From NCBI GenBank assembly GCA_949128115.1, contig OX421961.1, positions 86,535,277-86,599,276 of the forward strand: DNA of 64,000 nt, read 5' to 3'. The translations under genes were made by a program, and so were the position numbers. The number at the start of each line of letters is the position of its first letter. Position 1 is the stretch's first letter. The notes under the pieces are model-generated. The model ran no database searches. It saw only the letters and a program-made list of their open reading frames with translations, and was not told the origin of the DNA. Source of the DNA: Anaspis maculata. Lineage: Eukaryota > Arthropoda > Insecta > Coleoptera > Scraptiidae. Shown piece by piece: positions 22,610-34,021 of this stretch.

Positions 22610-23724
22610 TAGTGGCGGACTAAGGGAATTGGAGGCCCGGGGCGGAATTGTGAGATGGGGCCCCTAAGGAGTGAAAGTTGAGAATATAAAGGGGGGCTGG
22701 CAGACTTTTTGGCCCGCCCTGCCCCGCCGTAATCGAGCAAAAGCCTAAGGAACAAAAAATGAGTTGTTAACTTGACTATAAAACACACAGTAGCGCAGTC
22801 AGAATTTGAGGGCGGAGAGGGCAAAGGCAACGGCGAGGGTGCAAGTCAGAGAAAAGTAGCGCCGCAGGCGAAATTTTTTGGGCATAATAATAATGATGCT
22901 GATGATAATCGGTATATTTCATGCGTTATACGATTGCGGTTTTTGACGTTTTCAGCAAAATTACTTGATAATCAAACTTCTTTCCAGAAAAGTTTTGCGC
23001 TTCTTGAAAATTTTTGCCAGAATTTTTTTCTGTATCGGTTTAGTGTGGGATGAAGTGCCGTGGGCGGTTGGGAGGTAGGGGAGTGGGGTCACTCGCCGAC
23101 TTTCGCCCCCCTTGGCTATGCCACTGATCACCCCAGTACCTACAAGAAGTTTTCGGTTCCAGCTTTGGATGTTGAATTGGATTTGAACTGTTGACTTGAT
23201 GCTAAAACCTACTCGTATATACAAAATTAGGAATAATGTGAATTTCTACTACCTGCAGCGCGCAGACAAGATAATTTTGTTGTTTTGTTTTTTCTTCCTT
23301 TGAAAAAAAAAAGATCTGAAAATGATGAACTGAAAATACAAAATTTCAAAACTCTTGAGGCCCCTGGCACTGTGATATCCGGGGCCGGGGCCCCTAAAGC
23401 CTAAAGTGAAAATAATTCGCAGGGATTCCGTGATACAGACACACCTCTATTGCCTGTGTGTAGACAAGTAGGCCCCCAAACCTGTTGTCATGGGGCCTGC
23501 CAAGGTAATTTTAAAATGGAAAAAATAGGAAAACAATGTTTCTCACCTAAGTAATATTGAAAAAAAAAAGATCATTGAAGGAAAAAATTGAAATTTTTGG
23601 ATTTTATCCCATTTTTTTTTTGGTATTTTTTACAAACAATAGGAATTGGAGGCCCCATCAGATGATTGAGGCCCCGAGGCCCGGGGCGGACCGCCCCCAC
23701 CGCCCCCCCCTTAGTCCGCCACTG
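22610..23724. mobile_element. hAT-like non-autonomous element with AGTGGCGGAC ends
   Basis: The left end TAGTGGCGGACTAAGGG and right end CTTAGTCCGCCACTG form terminal repeats typical of hAT elements. The flanks CATTACAT (22602-22609) and CACTACAT (23725-23732) are a probable 8-base target duplication with one mismatch. GAGGCCC-rich subterminal sequence repeats at both ends. No transposase frame remains. Confidence 0.8.
22788..23126. mobile_element. Second hAT-like element nested inside the first
   Basis: The left end CAGTAGCGCAGTCAGAATTT and the right end, reverse-complemented as CAGTGGCATAGCCAAGGGGG, are a hAT-type pair (consensus about CAGTRGCRYAGYCA). G-rich subterminal blocks follow both. 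A clear 8-base duplication was not seen, so the pairing is probable and not certain. Confidence 0.55.
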
Positions 23725-23732
23725 CACTACAT

Positions 23733-24840
23733 ACATTAAATTTTTTTCAACTCCAAAAAAAGATGACAGCGTTGGAGGAGTCTTTACACGTAGTACATCC
23801 ACAAATTTTCGATGTATGTAACTTCGCGCTCCTGACGTTACGGATACAGCCCTATTGATTTCAAGGGTGGATACTTGGATAGGCTTTCAAAGTTAAGCTG
23901 ACTTGACCATAAAAACATGCCTCGCAAAATGCTTTGAACAGAGATACAGCCGAGGATACAGCCCTTCAAAGTTTGACTTATCTTATTTATTGCTTTTTTC
24001 TTGTTTATGAATATTCTATACCTAACCGGGTTGAGGGGTTGATGTGACTTGCCAGAGATTTGTTTTGAATGACAATAAGTAAAATTTCACTCAAATCCAA
24101 CCCGTGGTTCCAATGATGGGGAAGGCTGAACGCGATCATTAAAAAAATCGAATTTAAAAAAATAAGCTCACGTCGCGCGTCGACTTCATTTTTAATGGTC
24201 ATCCACCTTTAAAATGGATAGGGCTAGAATCGGGACACCTGTATATTTTTGAATTCTTGAGCCAAACTCATGATTAAAAAATCGCTTCCCTCCGCCGCAA
24301 TAAATCGCTAATCATGAATTTAACTTCAAAGTACATCTTCAATGTTCTATATTCTTCTTGGTGGGATACATTTTCACGGAGGGCAACAGCTTTTTTATGA
24401 CTGATATTTATTATTAGTAGAATTGTGGCTTCCTTTTAGCCCATTAAAAGTCAATTTAATGGTATCGACATAAAATTGATGATCTATCTAATTGTTTGTG
24501 TACAAATAAACGGCCTTTTTGTTGGTAATTCGCTTCCGGTGCGGAGGTATAATCTAGCAATCATTTGCCATCAGCGCTTTGTCAATCCTCTTGCAAAACA
24601 ATAAAAATGATCGATCGATGAATTATTATTCAAACTCGAGATGATCAATTTGAAACTTTCATCTCGGTTTTAGACCGCTGTTATTTTCCAAATTTTCCAT
24701 TACATGGGGTTGATGGAAGAATACATTAATCCCAAATAAACGTCACATTACTCCTCCTTCTAGCATAGCAGTGTAATGTGACGTCACGATTAGTCACAAA
24801 ATTGGCTATAAGTCACGACTTGGAAGTTTTAAGCCTCGCC
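23733..24840. other. Gene-free stretch
   Basis: The phrase ATACAGCCCT repeats near 23851 and 23959, indicating repeat remnants. No gene is supported. Confidence 0.4.
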
Positions 24841-24849
24841 AAACGTAGT

Positions 24850-25160
24850 GGCGGAGGCTACTTGTGGCCGCTTTTTTTAGCGCATTTTCCATCTTGATGA
24901 AAATCGCTATTGCAACCGCTTTGTCCGTCCGTCCGTCCGTCCGTTCGTCCGTCCGTTCCTCGAACTCCTCCCAAACTAGACGACCTAGCTTTCTAATTTT
25001 TTCGCTGTTACATAGCTGCCACTCCCAAAGGAGGGCTAGGCTATATTGGATGTCCATATTGCGCCGCCAACATAGAGAAAACCGCCCCCGATAAACTTGA
25101 AATAACATAATATTGCACTTTCTACCAGACCTGATGCTCTGGTGTTCTCATTTTTTGAAT
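24850..25160 (+). repeat. Dispersed repeat family A, copy 2
   Basis: TTTTTAGCGCATTTTCCATC, a GTCC tandem run (about 24925-24957), CTCGAACTCCTCCCAAACTA and GGGCTAGGCTATATTGG mark the family. It also carries CTCTGGTGTTCTCATTTT and TGAATAATACATAG, which define the integration point of the LTR element in copy 3. The 100-residue minus-strand frame here is the GGAC repeat and not a gene. Confidence 0.85.
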
Positions 25161-25261
25161 AATACATAGTTGCCACTTATTAACGTAAGCCAAGAAACAT
25201 TCCGTCTTCAATATGCGCCGCCGACATGAAAAAACTGCTAAAAACCGCCCCCAATCACTTT

Positions 25262-26172
25262 AAAATGAAAAACATAAACCCGAAGACATAGCGATCTAAT
25301 TCTTTCACTATATTGATAGCTGACTGAAATTGGAAAAAGATAGGCCACTTTTAATTAGCCGCCGCCTCCAGCTGCCGCCTCCAAACAAAAAAAAAGCAAC
25401 TTTCACAATTTTCACTGATTGTCATATTTCCCTTACATTTAGAAACTCCCAACTCAAACTGTGCAACAGTTACTTTGCCGAATGCTGCCGCTCACACACG
25501 CTGCCCTTAAAGTGAGAGATGAATGAAAAACATAAACCCGAAGACATAACGATCTGATTCTTTCGCTATATGAATAGCTAACTAAAAATGGGAAAGAATA
25601 GGCTACTTTTGATATGGCGCCGCCTCCAACTTCCATCCCCAAAAGAAAAAGTGCAACTTTCAATAATTTCCACTGATTTACATTTCAATGTTGCCTCAAA
25701 CATTCAGAAACTCCAAACTCAAACTGTGGAAGAATTTCTTTGCCAAACACTGCCGCTCCCACACGCCGCCCCCAAAGTAAGAGATAAATGTAAAACATTA
25801 CCCTGAAGACATAGCGATCTAATTGTCCCGCTATATAGATAGCTGACTAAAAATGGAAAGAGATAGGCCACTTTTGATTAGTCGCCGCCTCCAGCTCCCG
25901 CCCCCAAACAAAAAAAATGCAACTTTCACAATTTTCACTTATTGTCATATTTCCTTGAACATTTAGAAACTCCTAACTCAAACTGTGCAACAGTTACTTT
26001 GCCGAATGCTGCCACCCCCACACGCTGCCCTCAAAGTAAGAGATGAATGGAAAACATAAACCCGAAGACATAGCGATCTAATTCTTTCGCTATTTGGATA
26101 GCCGACTAAAAATGGGAAAGAATAGACTACTGTTGATTAGTCGCCGCTCCCAGCTCCCGCCCTCAAACAAAA
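25262..26172 (+). repeat. Tandem satellite, unit about 260 bp, 3.5 copies
   Basis: The landmark CGAAGACATA occurs at 25281, 25539, about 25804 and 26063, giving spacings of about 258, 265 and 259. Each unit continues with GCGATCTAATT, a GATAGCT block, CGCCGCCTCCAGCTnCCGCC, an A-run and CAACTTTCACAATTTTCACT. Divergence between units is modest. Open frames at 25330-25806 recur with the unit and are not genes. Confidence 0.9.
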
Positions 26173-26785
26173 AATATTGATGACTGAAAGAATTTTCATT
26201 TAAATCTATTTCATTGGCAAGTACCCCATTCTGATAACAAAATATCACAATGAGTTTCAAATGAAGAAAGTGGGCAAGGAATGGTGTTTCTCCTTCAACC
26301 AAATTTCTTTACGTCCACAATATGCCTCTTTGAGAAAATGCGCTACTGAGACTCACGCACGTGAAGGCATACTCACTTGTTTCCTTTTTTTTTCGTTTCT
26401 CGTTTCCTAACAAAATTCACCTAAATCCTCCGTATCTTCCGAACGGTTGAACATATCAAGTTCATTCTTTCGTCAATCGAATCTCAACTATTGCGGGTTG
26501 ATACCGGCGACGTTTAAAGATGATCTGTCTAATATAAACAATCTTTTTCAACACTAAAGAATGCATATAATCAATTTCACGGCTTTCTGCATTAGAGCAA
26601 GCTATGGAAAAAATTGATTGCGATGGTACGAATGGCACGTTGACGATATGTTGGCAGCTAGCTGTCTTTATGTGCGTTTTTCAATGTGACACCGTCTCGG
26701 GGAGTCATGTACGCGAAAGCGAAAATTTTCGAGAATATGCGAGGAATAGTTGGTTGCCTTTAAGTGAATTGCAGTGTGAACGATA

Positions 26786-27398
26786 GGGGACATTGTCTTC
26801 ACTGGTTGGTGAGTCTTCGCCAAGGCTATTTGGTTTTTGGGTTGGGTGGAAGAACAGTCCTTCGGGACTGAACTCTGAACTCTGCCATTTACTGTTGGAA
26901 ATGAGTTTTCTATTTAGTTTAAGAATATATTTTTTTGTAATTTGATGTCAACAGTAATAAAAACGTTTATTATTATTATTTTTATTATTATTATTATTGA
27001 GTATGCCGAAAGTGCGTGATGCCGTGAAGAAATGGAATCTAAAAAGGAAAACCCACTGCCCAAGAGGAAACTTATTCTTTAGTTGGACAATATGGATAGT
27101 AGGACAATAATTTATGGAGTTGAACTGTACGGAGACGGGACAATGCGGGTGTGAGTAGGTAGGTACACTGTGTTTTCTGCCAGCATGTGTCTTCATACCT
27201 TGCTTGCTGTTGCAGTAGGTATAATAGGTGAAGCTAGAGCTAGTGATGTGCATCAGAAGATGTAGCAGTGTAGCTTTTTGGGCGGTAAGCCTTTTCATCC
27301 GAGTAGTATCTTGCCGATCTTCGACATCATTCATCAGTAGCCGCCAAAAACCCAACTACATTGGCGGAGACCCACCAACCAGTAAAGAAAATGTCCCT
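26786..27398. mobile_element. Foldback element with 60-base terminal repeats
   Basis: The left end AGGGGACATTGTCTTCACTG, continuing to TTTTTGGGTTGG, is matched in reverse complement by the right end (CCAACCAGTAAAGAAAATGT and CCAAAAACCCAAC). An ATT microsatellite occupies about 26966-27000. No protein is encoded. The 135-residue minus-strand frame is not family-like. Confidence 0.7.
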
Positions 27399-27664
27399 TC
27401 TCACGATTCCTGGCATATGCTCAACAATTTTCACTTTGCGTACATGAACGCTCGACACAGTGACAAGGTGTCACATTAAAAATTGCACGTGTGGACAACT
27501 GGCTGCCATCCCCTTGTCATCATTTCATTCATACCAACACAACACAATTTTTCCATTGCTTGCTCTGATGCAGAAAGTCGTGAGATTGATTATAAATCTC
27601 GAAACTCATCGAAAATAGAATAAACGCATTTTTCACCAAATTTACATCATCATATCTTTCGATC
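27399..27664. other. Gap before retrotransposon tail
   Basis: No gene or repeat was recognised. Confidence 0.4.
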
Positions 27665-27840
27665 TAATAAATAAATATAAATATAAATATAAATAAATAT
27701 CATATATTTCCATTAAACTACAATACGGCAGCATTGGATAATGTCAACAGTATATAATAAAAAAACTTAAAAATTAAACAAGTAGGTATATAACATATTA
27801 TACAAATACAATACAAAACATTATGTAACAGATACCCAAT

Positions 27841-30178
27841 CTACATTCCAATTGCGTCCTCGAAGCTATAGGGACACTTTTCTATCAAATACGCTTTCAG
27901 ACGTCTTTTGAAAATCTCTCCGCTCTGTGCAGATTTGATGTCTTCCGGCAAGGCATTGAATGCCGTGACCGCTCTACAACGCGGTCCCTTTGCATAGAGT
28001 GGAGAAACATGCGCGGGAACTCTCAGTTTGTTCCTATTTCTTGTTACTACTTCCAGATCCCTGTAACACTGCGCGTTGGTCAGGAAATCGTCAGGATTGG
28101 CTCTTACAAATGTAACTAATTTGTACACATAAATCGCGGGGAGTGTCAGAAGGCCCAGCTGCACAAAATGAGGTCTACAGGAGGCAGCACCGGGAAGTCC
28201 CAACATCGCCCTAATCACTCTCTTCTGCGCCATAAACACTCGCTTCCACTCAACTGACGAGTACCATAGAGTCGTCCCATAGGATAGGACTGAATGGACA
28301 TAGGCAAAATAAAACATTTTCAGACTATTCACACTTACATGATTTCTCAACATTCTCACCACACAACTAGCCCTACTACATAGCCTACTCGTAATCCCAT
28401 TAATCTGGTTGATGTAGCTCAAGCCCTGATCCAGAACCACACCAAGAAACTTGGCCTCCTCTGAAGGAGGTATCGACCTCTCACCATCACTCACATAAAG
28501 TGATCCAACGAAGCTTTTCCTGAAATGTACCAAAGCAGTCTTATCCGTGTTAATCCTAATGCCCAGATTTTTACAATATTCAGTCATGCTCCTCACTAAC
28601 CCCATTGTTTCCCTGGACAGCTCAGGAATAGACCCAGATGCAACAATGCACGATGTGTCATCTGCATATTGCAAGCAACTAGTCAGCGGAGAAAGAGGCA
28701 AATAGTTACACAGATCATTTACATACAGATTAAACAGTATTGGTCCAAGTATCGAGCCCTGGGGTACGCCGGTTGGCAAGAAGTGGGTCGGCGAACAGGC
28801 CCTCACAACCTTCCCACCAACCACAGATGTGACATGCACTGCCTGCGGCCGCCGAGACAGGTAAGAGCGGATAAGGTCCGCCGCCCTACCACGCATCCCA
28901 TACTCACTAAGCTTACCCAACAGCGTCTCATGATTCACCAGATCGAAAGCCTTGGATAGGTCGAAATAAAGTCCAGCCACGTGGTAATGCTGATCAAGCC
29001 TGAGAAGTATGTCATCAACAGCTGCGAAGAGAGCCGTCTCCGTTGACCTACCGCGCAGAAAACCATGATGAGAGGGTGATATTATCTTGTGCGCCGTTAG
29101 GAAGCTGACCATTCTGCTGTAGATAAGACGCTCAAATATCTTCGAAAAAGTGGTGAGAATGGATATGGGTCGATAATTTCTGATATCAGTCTTTGCCCCT
29201 TTCTTAAATACTGGTATTACCCTAGCCTCCTTCAGCGCGTCTGGAAAAATGCCAGTGGAGAAACTCTCGTTCACAATCTCAGCCAATACCTCAGATATTC
29301 TAGTAGACACCACCTTTACACATTTCACCGGAATCCCATCCACACCCACACTGTTTTTATTTGGAAGCGAAGCAATAACGTTCTCAATCTCCAAAGGCAG
29401 GACAGGACTCAGAAACATTGTCGGGATAGTCCTTGCAGATCCATTATTCCCACTCCCAGTCGAAGTGCTCTGTATTTTACCTGAACCCGAGTCACCACAC
29501 ACTGCCCTGAAGTGCGAAGCGAATAGTCGGGATACCTCATCTGGGTTCTCTGTGATCTCATGGCTTTCTGTTGCGATCCTGATTCCCTTTGGGTCATTAG
29601 AGCTGTCACCCCTCAGTGATTTAAAGACTTCGAAAGCTGTCTTTGTTCTATTGTTGGATTTCGCCATGAGCTGCTCACTGTGTGCCCGCTTAGTGTCACG
29701 AATTAACTTACGATATATCCTTTTTTCTGTCCTGAACCGGTCATAGATTTGCGGACTCTTTGTTTCCACGTACAATCTATGCAACTCTCGAAGATGTGTC
29801 GATCTATTCCTAACTTCCGCATTGATCCAATTGGTGTTCTTTTTTTTGGGGAAACATTTTCTTCTTTTAACAGGGAATACTGAATCAAAGTGGTACCTGA
29901 AAACATTAAGAAATGCGTCATACTTTTGACTGGCTCCGATGGATTTCTGCACACACAACCATTCCTCACATTCAATCAAACTTTCAAACTCCCGAATGCT
30001 GCTCTCACTGTAGACACGGCTGTACACAAACTTGACATCCCCCGCTGTCGGCTGGACTGCTCCAACGCTCAGGTCCAGGATCTGTGCAAAATGGTCTGAA
30101 AAACTAGCATCGATTACATGTCCCTGCACTCCGTCAGCAGTAAAATTACTAAAAATGTTATCTATTCGCGTACTAGAT
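27841..30178 (-). CDS. Endonuclease C-terminus plus reverse transcriptase of the non-LTR element
   Basis: The frame (786 residues counted from a spurious ATG at 30201 inside the insertion) opens with the endonuclease C-terminus: STRIDNIFSN, then SDHFAQI. Reverse transcriptase follows: VIPVFKKGAKTDIRNYRPIS, GFLRGRSTETALF, YFDLSKAFD with the catalytic aspartate, TGVPQGSILGPILFNLYVND, and YADD at about residue 512. The last 200 residues (YGTTLWY, QKRVIRAMLG, LGLLTLPAIYVY) are the C-terminal region common in arthropod CR1/Jockey-like elements. There are no stops or frameshifts. It cannot be expressed as one protein because the insertion separates it from the endonuclease start. Confidence 0.92.
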
Positions 30179-30183
30179 AGTGT

Positions 30184-31649
30184 AGTGCAAGCGGTACACA
30201 CCTAAAAACACATCGATACTGCATTTTGGAGTGCAGTAACGAGATTTGGTATGGGCATACTTTATACCAAGACAAGCGATTTGACCCGCAGCACTCGATT
30301 TTTTGTCCCTTAGGGGGCCAATGGGGGCCCTCCAAATTTTCAAGATGCAAGAACTTTCACATGACGATCATTGAGTATCGTCATGTATGTCATAAGTGAA
30401 GCTTACGGGTCTATTGAAAATATTTTCATCAATTGTCGTTGTGTCCGATTCATTCTTCACACTTGAAAAAAAAATTCTTTGGCAGAGGTCAAAAAAACTG
30501 TTTTTATTTTTTCTTCTATGCAAGGAGACGATAAATTCATATGTACTGTTGCGTTCCCAACTAAATCGCATTCCCTGAACCTAATTATAAAGAAATTTTT
30601 CTTGTAATGGTATTTTTCAAAGAAGTGGTGACCTCTTCAGTACCTCTTTTCCAAGAGCATTTCTTCCTATGTTCCCACTGGATATCACTCGTAATTTTTG
30701 CAGGAATGGAGACCTCGAACTCTTTTCCTGGTGGTTGCGAAGCAACATGACTCTAAAACGCCCAAGGGAGCCCAAAAGAAAAATTTTTCTGCTGGGCCGT
30801 CCAACTTACGATATTTTGATTTTATAGTAGGAGAGACGCGGACCAGTATTCAATCCAGGCTGCAGGCACAGGCGATTTGGTTTAAACAGAAAATATTCTT
30901 CCATGACGTGTTTTATTGCAGTACAACAAAACGCAGAGTCGTTAGGTGTAAGTAGGTATATTTTCCGGTAGAACTTATTCGCCTAGACTAGATCTTATTT
31001 ATTTGCGCGTCTCCCCTACTACAAAATCAACATGCCAAAAATTTGACGGCCCAGCAGAAAAAAAAAGTTTTGGGGCTCTCTTGTATGTTTTGAAGCCATG
31101 TTGCATGGAAATTACTAAGAAAAGAGTTCAAGCTTCTCATATCAGCGAAAATTGACAGTCTTATCCACTAGGAACATTGAAAAAAATGCTGTTGAAAAAA
31201 GTGTACTGAAGAGGTCACCTCTCCTTGGGAAAATGATATTGCGAAAAAATTGTCTTCATATCTGGGCTTACGGAACGCGATTTAGTTGGGAACGCAACAA
31301 AACATGAATTTATCGTTTCCTTGCACAGCAGAAAAAATAAAAACAGTTTTTTTGACCTCTGCGAAAGATTTTTTTTTCAAATGTGAAGAATGAATCGGAC
31401 ACGGCGACATTTGATGAAAACATTTTCAATAGACCCGTAAGCTTCACTTATGACATACATGACGATACTCAATGATCATTTTGTGAAAGTTCTTGCATCT
31501 TGAAAATTTGGAGGGCCCCCATTGGCCCCCTAAGGGACGAAATATCGAGTGCTGCGGGTCAAATCGCTTGTCTTGATATAAAGTACGCCCATGCAAAATC
31601 TCGTTACTGCACTCCAAAATGCGGTATGCTTTTGCGTACCGCTCCCACT
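30184..31649. mobile_element. 1466-bp foldback element inserted in the endonuclease
   Basis: Arms of about 650 bases (30184-30841 and about 30997-31649) are reverse complements around a loop of about 155 bases. Ends are AGTGCAAGCGGTAC and AGTGGGAGCGGTAC. AGTGT is duplicated at 30179-30183 and 31650-31654. Deleting the element and one AGTGT restores the host frame. No transposase is present. A 5-base duplication with this terminus does not match a superfamily I can name. A third related end lies at 44016. Confidence 0.92.
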
Positions 31650-32248
31650 AGTGTACTCACCCTTGTGGGTTGAAATATATGGGAAAAAAGTCCATAACCA
31701 GCAAAAAGATCTGAAACAAGCTTTGCAGCCCCGAGTGCACAATTGTAAAAATCGACATTAAAGTCACCGCAAACCACAATGCTGCTGCCAGCATTTCTTC
31801 TGGTCAGGCAATCCATCAAAGTACATAAATTATCCAAGAAAATGACTTCACTGCCCGTGGGTGACCTATAGACACAGACAATAGTAAGCTTCTCATCACC
31901 CAGTCGAACCTCAGCGCAACAAAATTCAAAGTGAGAATCTGCTGTTTTTATTTCCTTATTATCTAATGCTATTCTCACATTATGGTCAATACAAGATTTC
32001 ACAAAAATTGAAGTCCCTCCGCCCCGTCTCAGTACACGACAAGAATGGGCAGCAAGACGGTATCCCTTCGGAGTATAAAGCAGTACCTCTTCTTCGGTCA
32101 ACCAGTGCTCACTGATGCAGAGCACATCAGGAGCAGGCACAATCTCGCTAAGGAAGACTTCAAAATCCAGTATCTTATTCCTAATGCTTCGAACGTTGAT
32201 GTGCAGTATTCTCTGAGACCTCAAGTCCGAATCAAGAACCGACCGCAT
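31604..32248 (-). pseudogene. Endonuclease N-terminal part of the non-LTR element (interrupted)
   Basis: The frame encodes the first two-thirds of an exonuclease-endonuclease-phosphatase domain that nicks target DNA for target-primed reverse transcription. In order I see HINVRSIRNK, CISEHWL with the catalytic glutamate, GGGTSIFVK, VCVYRSPTG and VVCGDFNVD. The frame leaves element coding at 31655 and runs into the inserted foldback, ending a dozen residues later. It is an in-place interruption, with the rest of the domain on the far side of the insertion. The start at 32248 is just the first ATG after the truncation. Confidence 0.85.
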
Positions 32249-32329
32249 TAATCTGCTGGGACCTGAGAGGGCCTCCTCTTCTCTAAAAAAATGAAGCTAA
32301 TGAAGCTTTGTGCATATATTTTTTTTAAA

Positions 32330-32695
32330 TTGAAGTACATATCCAGACCTTTGTTACAGTGTGACAGCGATTGAGAAACAATGGTTTATTATTTATTTAT
32401 AAAGTTTATAAACATTTTCATCGACTATGAATGCAGCATGATTTTCAATCAGCGAGGAAAATTTTTGTTTTCACAGTTTTCCATATACAACCAGCGAAGT
32501 GATTGGAGCCAAGGTATTGCAAAATTTTTCAGAACAAAAAATTTCGATCTAGGACTATAGTTTTTTAAATATGATTTTTTTTCTGACGCAACCAACAACT
32601 GTAAAGAAGTGGTGCGCGCATGCCACTTGTGCATACTATGCAAAATGCACTACATTACTACTGAGGTGGGCATTTTTCGTATAAAGCTGAGCTTC
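32330..32695 (-). repeat. Dispersed repeat family E, copy 2
   Basis: Reverse-complement partner of 5690-6090, with GTTACAGTGTGACAGCG, CAGTTTTCCATATACAACC and GGTGGGCATTTTTCGTATAA. It adjoins the 5' limit of the non-LTR retrotransposon, so that element probably inserted into or beside it. Confidence 0.7.
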
Positions 32696-33807
32696 CAGAA
32701 TAATAATCAGATATTTGCTTTTTTCAAAAAACAAGGCACCCGTTTAGGCTAGCTGAGTTACAGGGCTAAGACTGCCCTCAAGGGTACAATGGTATTACTG
32801 TAAAATAGGTATGATGGAGATGGCACTATTCACCCCTAATTTCTACATCGAAAGGTCCTATTCCAAACATTTGCTCTGCTCGTGCCTTTCAAACTTTCAA
32901 ACTAGTTGAATAATCTCCCATTTTTAACGCAAATCGCAGATGAGAGGTATTCTTACGTGTCACATACAGTTTCTCTTTTCATTTCATCGCCTTTTTTTTG
33001 CATTAATGACTACTTATTTTATCTCAGGTCACATTTGGCAAATATGTTTCGATATCACTTCATTGAAGTTCTAGAGTAGGCACCATTATTATCAATTTTT
33101 TGCCAAGCAAGTTTTAAACAGTTCCCAAGCTAACAACAAAACGATAACGATACTTCTTATTGTATGTGTGTACGTGTTTTATGTGTACTTTTTGTAATAA
33201 TGTACCAAAATGATTTATTGCTGCCAAGACCTTTTCTTTTGGGCGAGGCTTCCTATTAGACACACCGCAAGGTGGGGAGATGGACTGGTTTCATATGGTT
33301 TTCACAAATGAAAACCGAAAAAAAAGGCGTCATTTTAGCCCAAGTAATTTTCTTGGTTCAGTGTATAAGTAACTTTAATGAGCACACTTAAGCAGGTATA
33401 AAATACCTATGTATCTTCTTTGGTTGTAGTATAGCCGTGAAAAATACAACATTATACCTAACTTTGAAAGTAGGGGATATTTTAATTTTGATTCGTCGAT
33501 TTCCTAATTCAGTTCTGTTTCGTGTCAATAAGACCTTTTGTGCATAGTTATTATTGCACTAGTAATAAATAGAGTTATAATTAATAGGAAGTGAAATGAA
33601 ATTTATGTGTTTATATCAAGTCAATGGTTAAATTTAATTGATATTGCACTAGGAAATGCAGTTGAATGGTGTTTCAAGTTGGTATATTCCTTGTAAAAGC
33701 TATCGAGAGCGATAATAACGACATTTTAATGCACCAGTTAATTTTTTTTTGATAACCCTTCAACTTTCAAGATTCAATACATAGGTACACAGGGTGGAAA
33801 CTTTAAC
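32696..33807. other. Gene-free stretch
   Basis: No gene supported. A CACAGGGTGGAAAC motif near 33787 is the CAGGGTG signature just before the next hairpin. Confidence 0.4.
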
Positions 33808-34021
33808 CTATATTCCATACACTTTCTATTTTCAGTAGAGAATGACTTTTTGGAGCAGAAATAAAGTGACAAGCTGGAGCGATGGGAGAATTCGGCCGAT
33901 GGCCGCTGATAGTTTCGCTCCAAAACTTTGCAGGTGCCATCAGCCGTAGTCGTAGCCCCCCAGCTTGCCACTTTATTTTTGCTCCAAAAAGTCATTCTAC
34001 TGAAAATAGAAAGTGTATGGG
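33808..34021. mobile_element. Hairpin element G, copy 1
   Basis: CATACACTTTCTATTTTCAG and GAATGACTTTTTGGAGCA are matched by the reverse-complement right arm ending at about 34021. The middle carries GCCGATGGCCGCTGATAGTT. A second copy at 43205-43965 is interrupted by another element. Confidence 0.8.

Larger units (their letters stand above)
27665..32282 (-). mobile_element. CR1/Jockey-like non-LTR retrotransposon, 5' truncated and interrupted
   Basis: On the minus strand it holds an APE-type endonuclease, a reverse transcriptase and a 3' end with a (TTTATA)n-type tail (27665-27705). Its 5' limit near 32282 abuts dispersed repeat family E, and no ORF1 or 5' UTR is visible. The endonuclease is split at 30184-31649 by a foldback element. 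Removing that and one duplicated 5-base target leaves the frame continuous. The open RT frame suggests recent activity before disruption. The clade is judged from motif style only. Confidence 0.85.

Noticed and set aside
24806..25108. 100-residue frame containing ERTDERTDGRTD
   Set aside because: The apparent peptide repeat is the GGAC microsatellite of dispersed repeat family A.
25454..25806. Open frames repeated about every 260 bases
   Set aside because: They follow the satellite unit and carry no protein signature.
25262..26172. CRISPR-like array
   Set aside because: Repeats are about 260 bases with no short direct repeat and unique spacer pattern. The window is eukaryotic.
28669..30099. 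Plus-strand open frames of 96, 165 and 69 residues
   Set aside because: They lie antisense to the retrotransposon reverse transcriptase and have no domain of their own.
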